From: Climacteris rufus
Taxonomy: Eukaryota > Chordata > Aves > Passeriformes > Climacteridae
Assembly: GCA_013398175.1 (NCBI GenBank)
Contig: VZRZ01002687.1
Span: 874,667 to 938,666 of the forward strand
Direction: 5' to 3'
DNA length: 64,000 nt
The first letter of the stretch is position 1; every line of letters starts with the position of its first letter. Position numbers and translations under genes: made by a program. This document shows, piece after piece, positions 62,786 to 64,000 of this stretch. The notes below the pieces were generated by a model. The model was given only the letters and a program-made list of their open reading frames with translations. It did not search any database and was not told where the DNA came from.

Positions 62786-64000
62786 TTATGCACCTTTGCC
62801 AATTTAATTCAGCGTTTTCCAGTGTAGCTGGGTGCCTGTTGGCTTCAGTGGTGTGGGGATTTCTACCTCCCTGCTGCCCAGCTGGTCCCACACTACCTGC
62901 ACCTGCTCCAGGCTCTTTGTGAGTGCCCAGAGATCCATCAGAAAGTTTCCAGGAGTCAGGCTGATTTTGTGTACACTCTAGGGTTGTTGGTATAAGCTCT
63001 TCCTGTTTTTCCCAAGTTAAACATTTATGTTACATTACAAAGGTGTCTTTTCTTGCCAGTGTCCATTATCACATACTATAAGAGAACTGAAGAAGATTTT
63101 GGACTTTAAAAATACATTATAGTAGGCTTTTTCTCCAAGGGATTTTGATTTCAGTGACTGACCCTCCATTACTTAGGTCTAAAGGAACTTTTCCATTGAT
63201 GTGAGCATGAGCAGAGGCCAGGGCTGTGTTGGAGTGCTGGGAGTTTCCATCTTGGCACTAGAGCTCATGAAATGGGGACACTCTGCAAGTTTCATAAGGC
63301 AGTTATGTACAACCTATTAGTCATGGTGTAGGAAATACAGAGATCCAGAGAGCAGCAATGAGTAAACATATTACATGAAACTAGTTGCCAAACATGACCG
63401 GATTTGTTGTGTTCTTCTCTGGAGCAGAATGAGTAAGAATACAAATTGGCCACTATTGCATTTTTTGTGTGTTGGGTGATTTTTATGGTTATTTCTCAGA
63501 GGTACATAGAATCTATTACGATGTAGTTTTTAATATTTAATATGTTGTAAGCAGATTAAATAAATAAAACGTAGGGACTCAAAATTCTTTTACTTGAATG
63601 CATAGGCTTTTGTTTGTGTAGGACTGAAGCCTTACTCTACACCAATGAGCATGAATTTCTGCTTGAACTTATTCAGGACTGCAGCATTATTAAATTCTTA
63701 GGATGAAATCCTAGAATCCTCGCTGAAGTCAACCAGAGCATTGCCTCTTGTTCCAGCAGGGCTGAGATTTCAGATTTCTGCTGGTGCATTCTTGCTTTAT
63801 CCCTCCTCAGCTCCTGTGTTCTGGTGGCTATCTCATTACATTGCACTGTTTCATATTCCCTTCTAATGAATGAAGGCAAATGTGTATCCACTATCCATAC
63901 ATACTCCCTTCATAATAAAGGAAGGAAACAAAACCCAATCATTACAAATAAATGTCCAGTTTTATCTGAATAACACAGAGAAGGTGGCTCAATGAATATG
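62786..64000. other. Intergenic DNA, no gene seen
   Basis: AT-rich, short frames only, no repeat recognised. Confidence 0.55.

Overview
The window looks like nuclear DNA of a bird, most likely a songbird. The recognisable interspersed repeats are mostly CR1-type LINE pieces, and I saw no mammalian L1, Alu or B elements. A solo LTR of a type I remember as common in passerine genomes sits at 35112-35692. The DNA is mostly AT-rich and poor in CpG, and open reading frames are short. There are two assembly gaps, one inside a T run (19452-19454) and one inside a G run (33967-34005). The species assignment rests on repeat type and on memory of those repeats, not on a search.

Only one gene is certain. 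It is a single-exon class A GPCR at 42520-43554 (+), 344 residues, of the prolactin-releasing peptide receptor family (PRLHR-like; which bird paralogue is not settled). Just upstream are a CCAAT box, a TATA-like box, a TC/AC microsatellite, a candidate 166-bp 5'UTR intron with good splice signals, and a 22-codon upstream ORF. Two features stand out: the NPxxY motif of helix 7 reads NAFLY, and the C-terminus (SVVL) keeps the PDZ-ligand form of the family.

The most intriguing possible new gene lies 2.3 kb upstream of the receptor. A 96-codon ORF at 39922-40212 fits the ubiquitin fold pattern without the terminal Gly-Gly, and a good splice acceptor precedes it. A second acceptor-flanked open stretch at 39107-39265 could be an exon of the same or another gene. 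Neither is proven.

Layout: 1-35 kb is repeat-poor intergenic DNA with four short CR1 fragments and a few perfect hairpins. At 35.1-36.2 kb there is a solo LTR followed by a CpG-dense, island-like patch with a 21-24 bp tandem repeat. The receptor region occupies 39-43.6 kb. At 47.8 kb there is another CR1 piece. At 51.7-57.5 kb there are two direct copies, 4.2 kb apart, of a 476-bp LINE reverse-transcriptase relic (about 96% identical by eye), each followed by a second, much more diverged shared block. At 58-63 kb lie the two longest CR1 fragments. Everything else is intergenic DNA in which I could support no gene.
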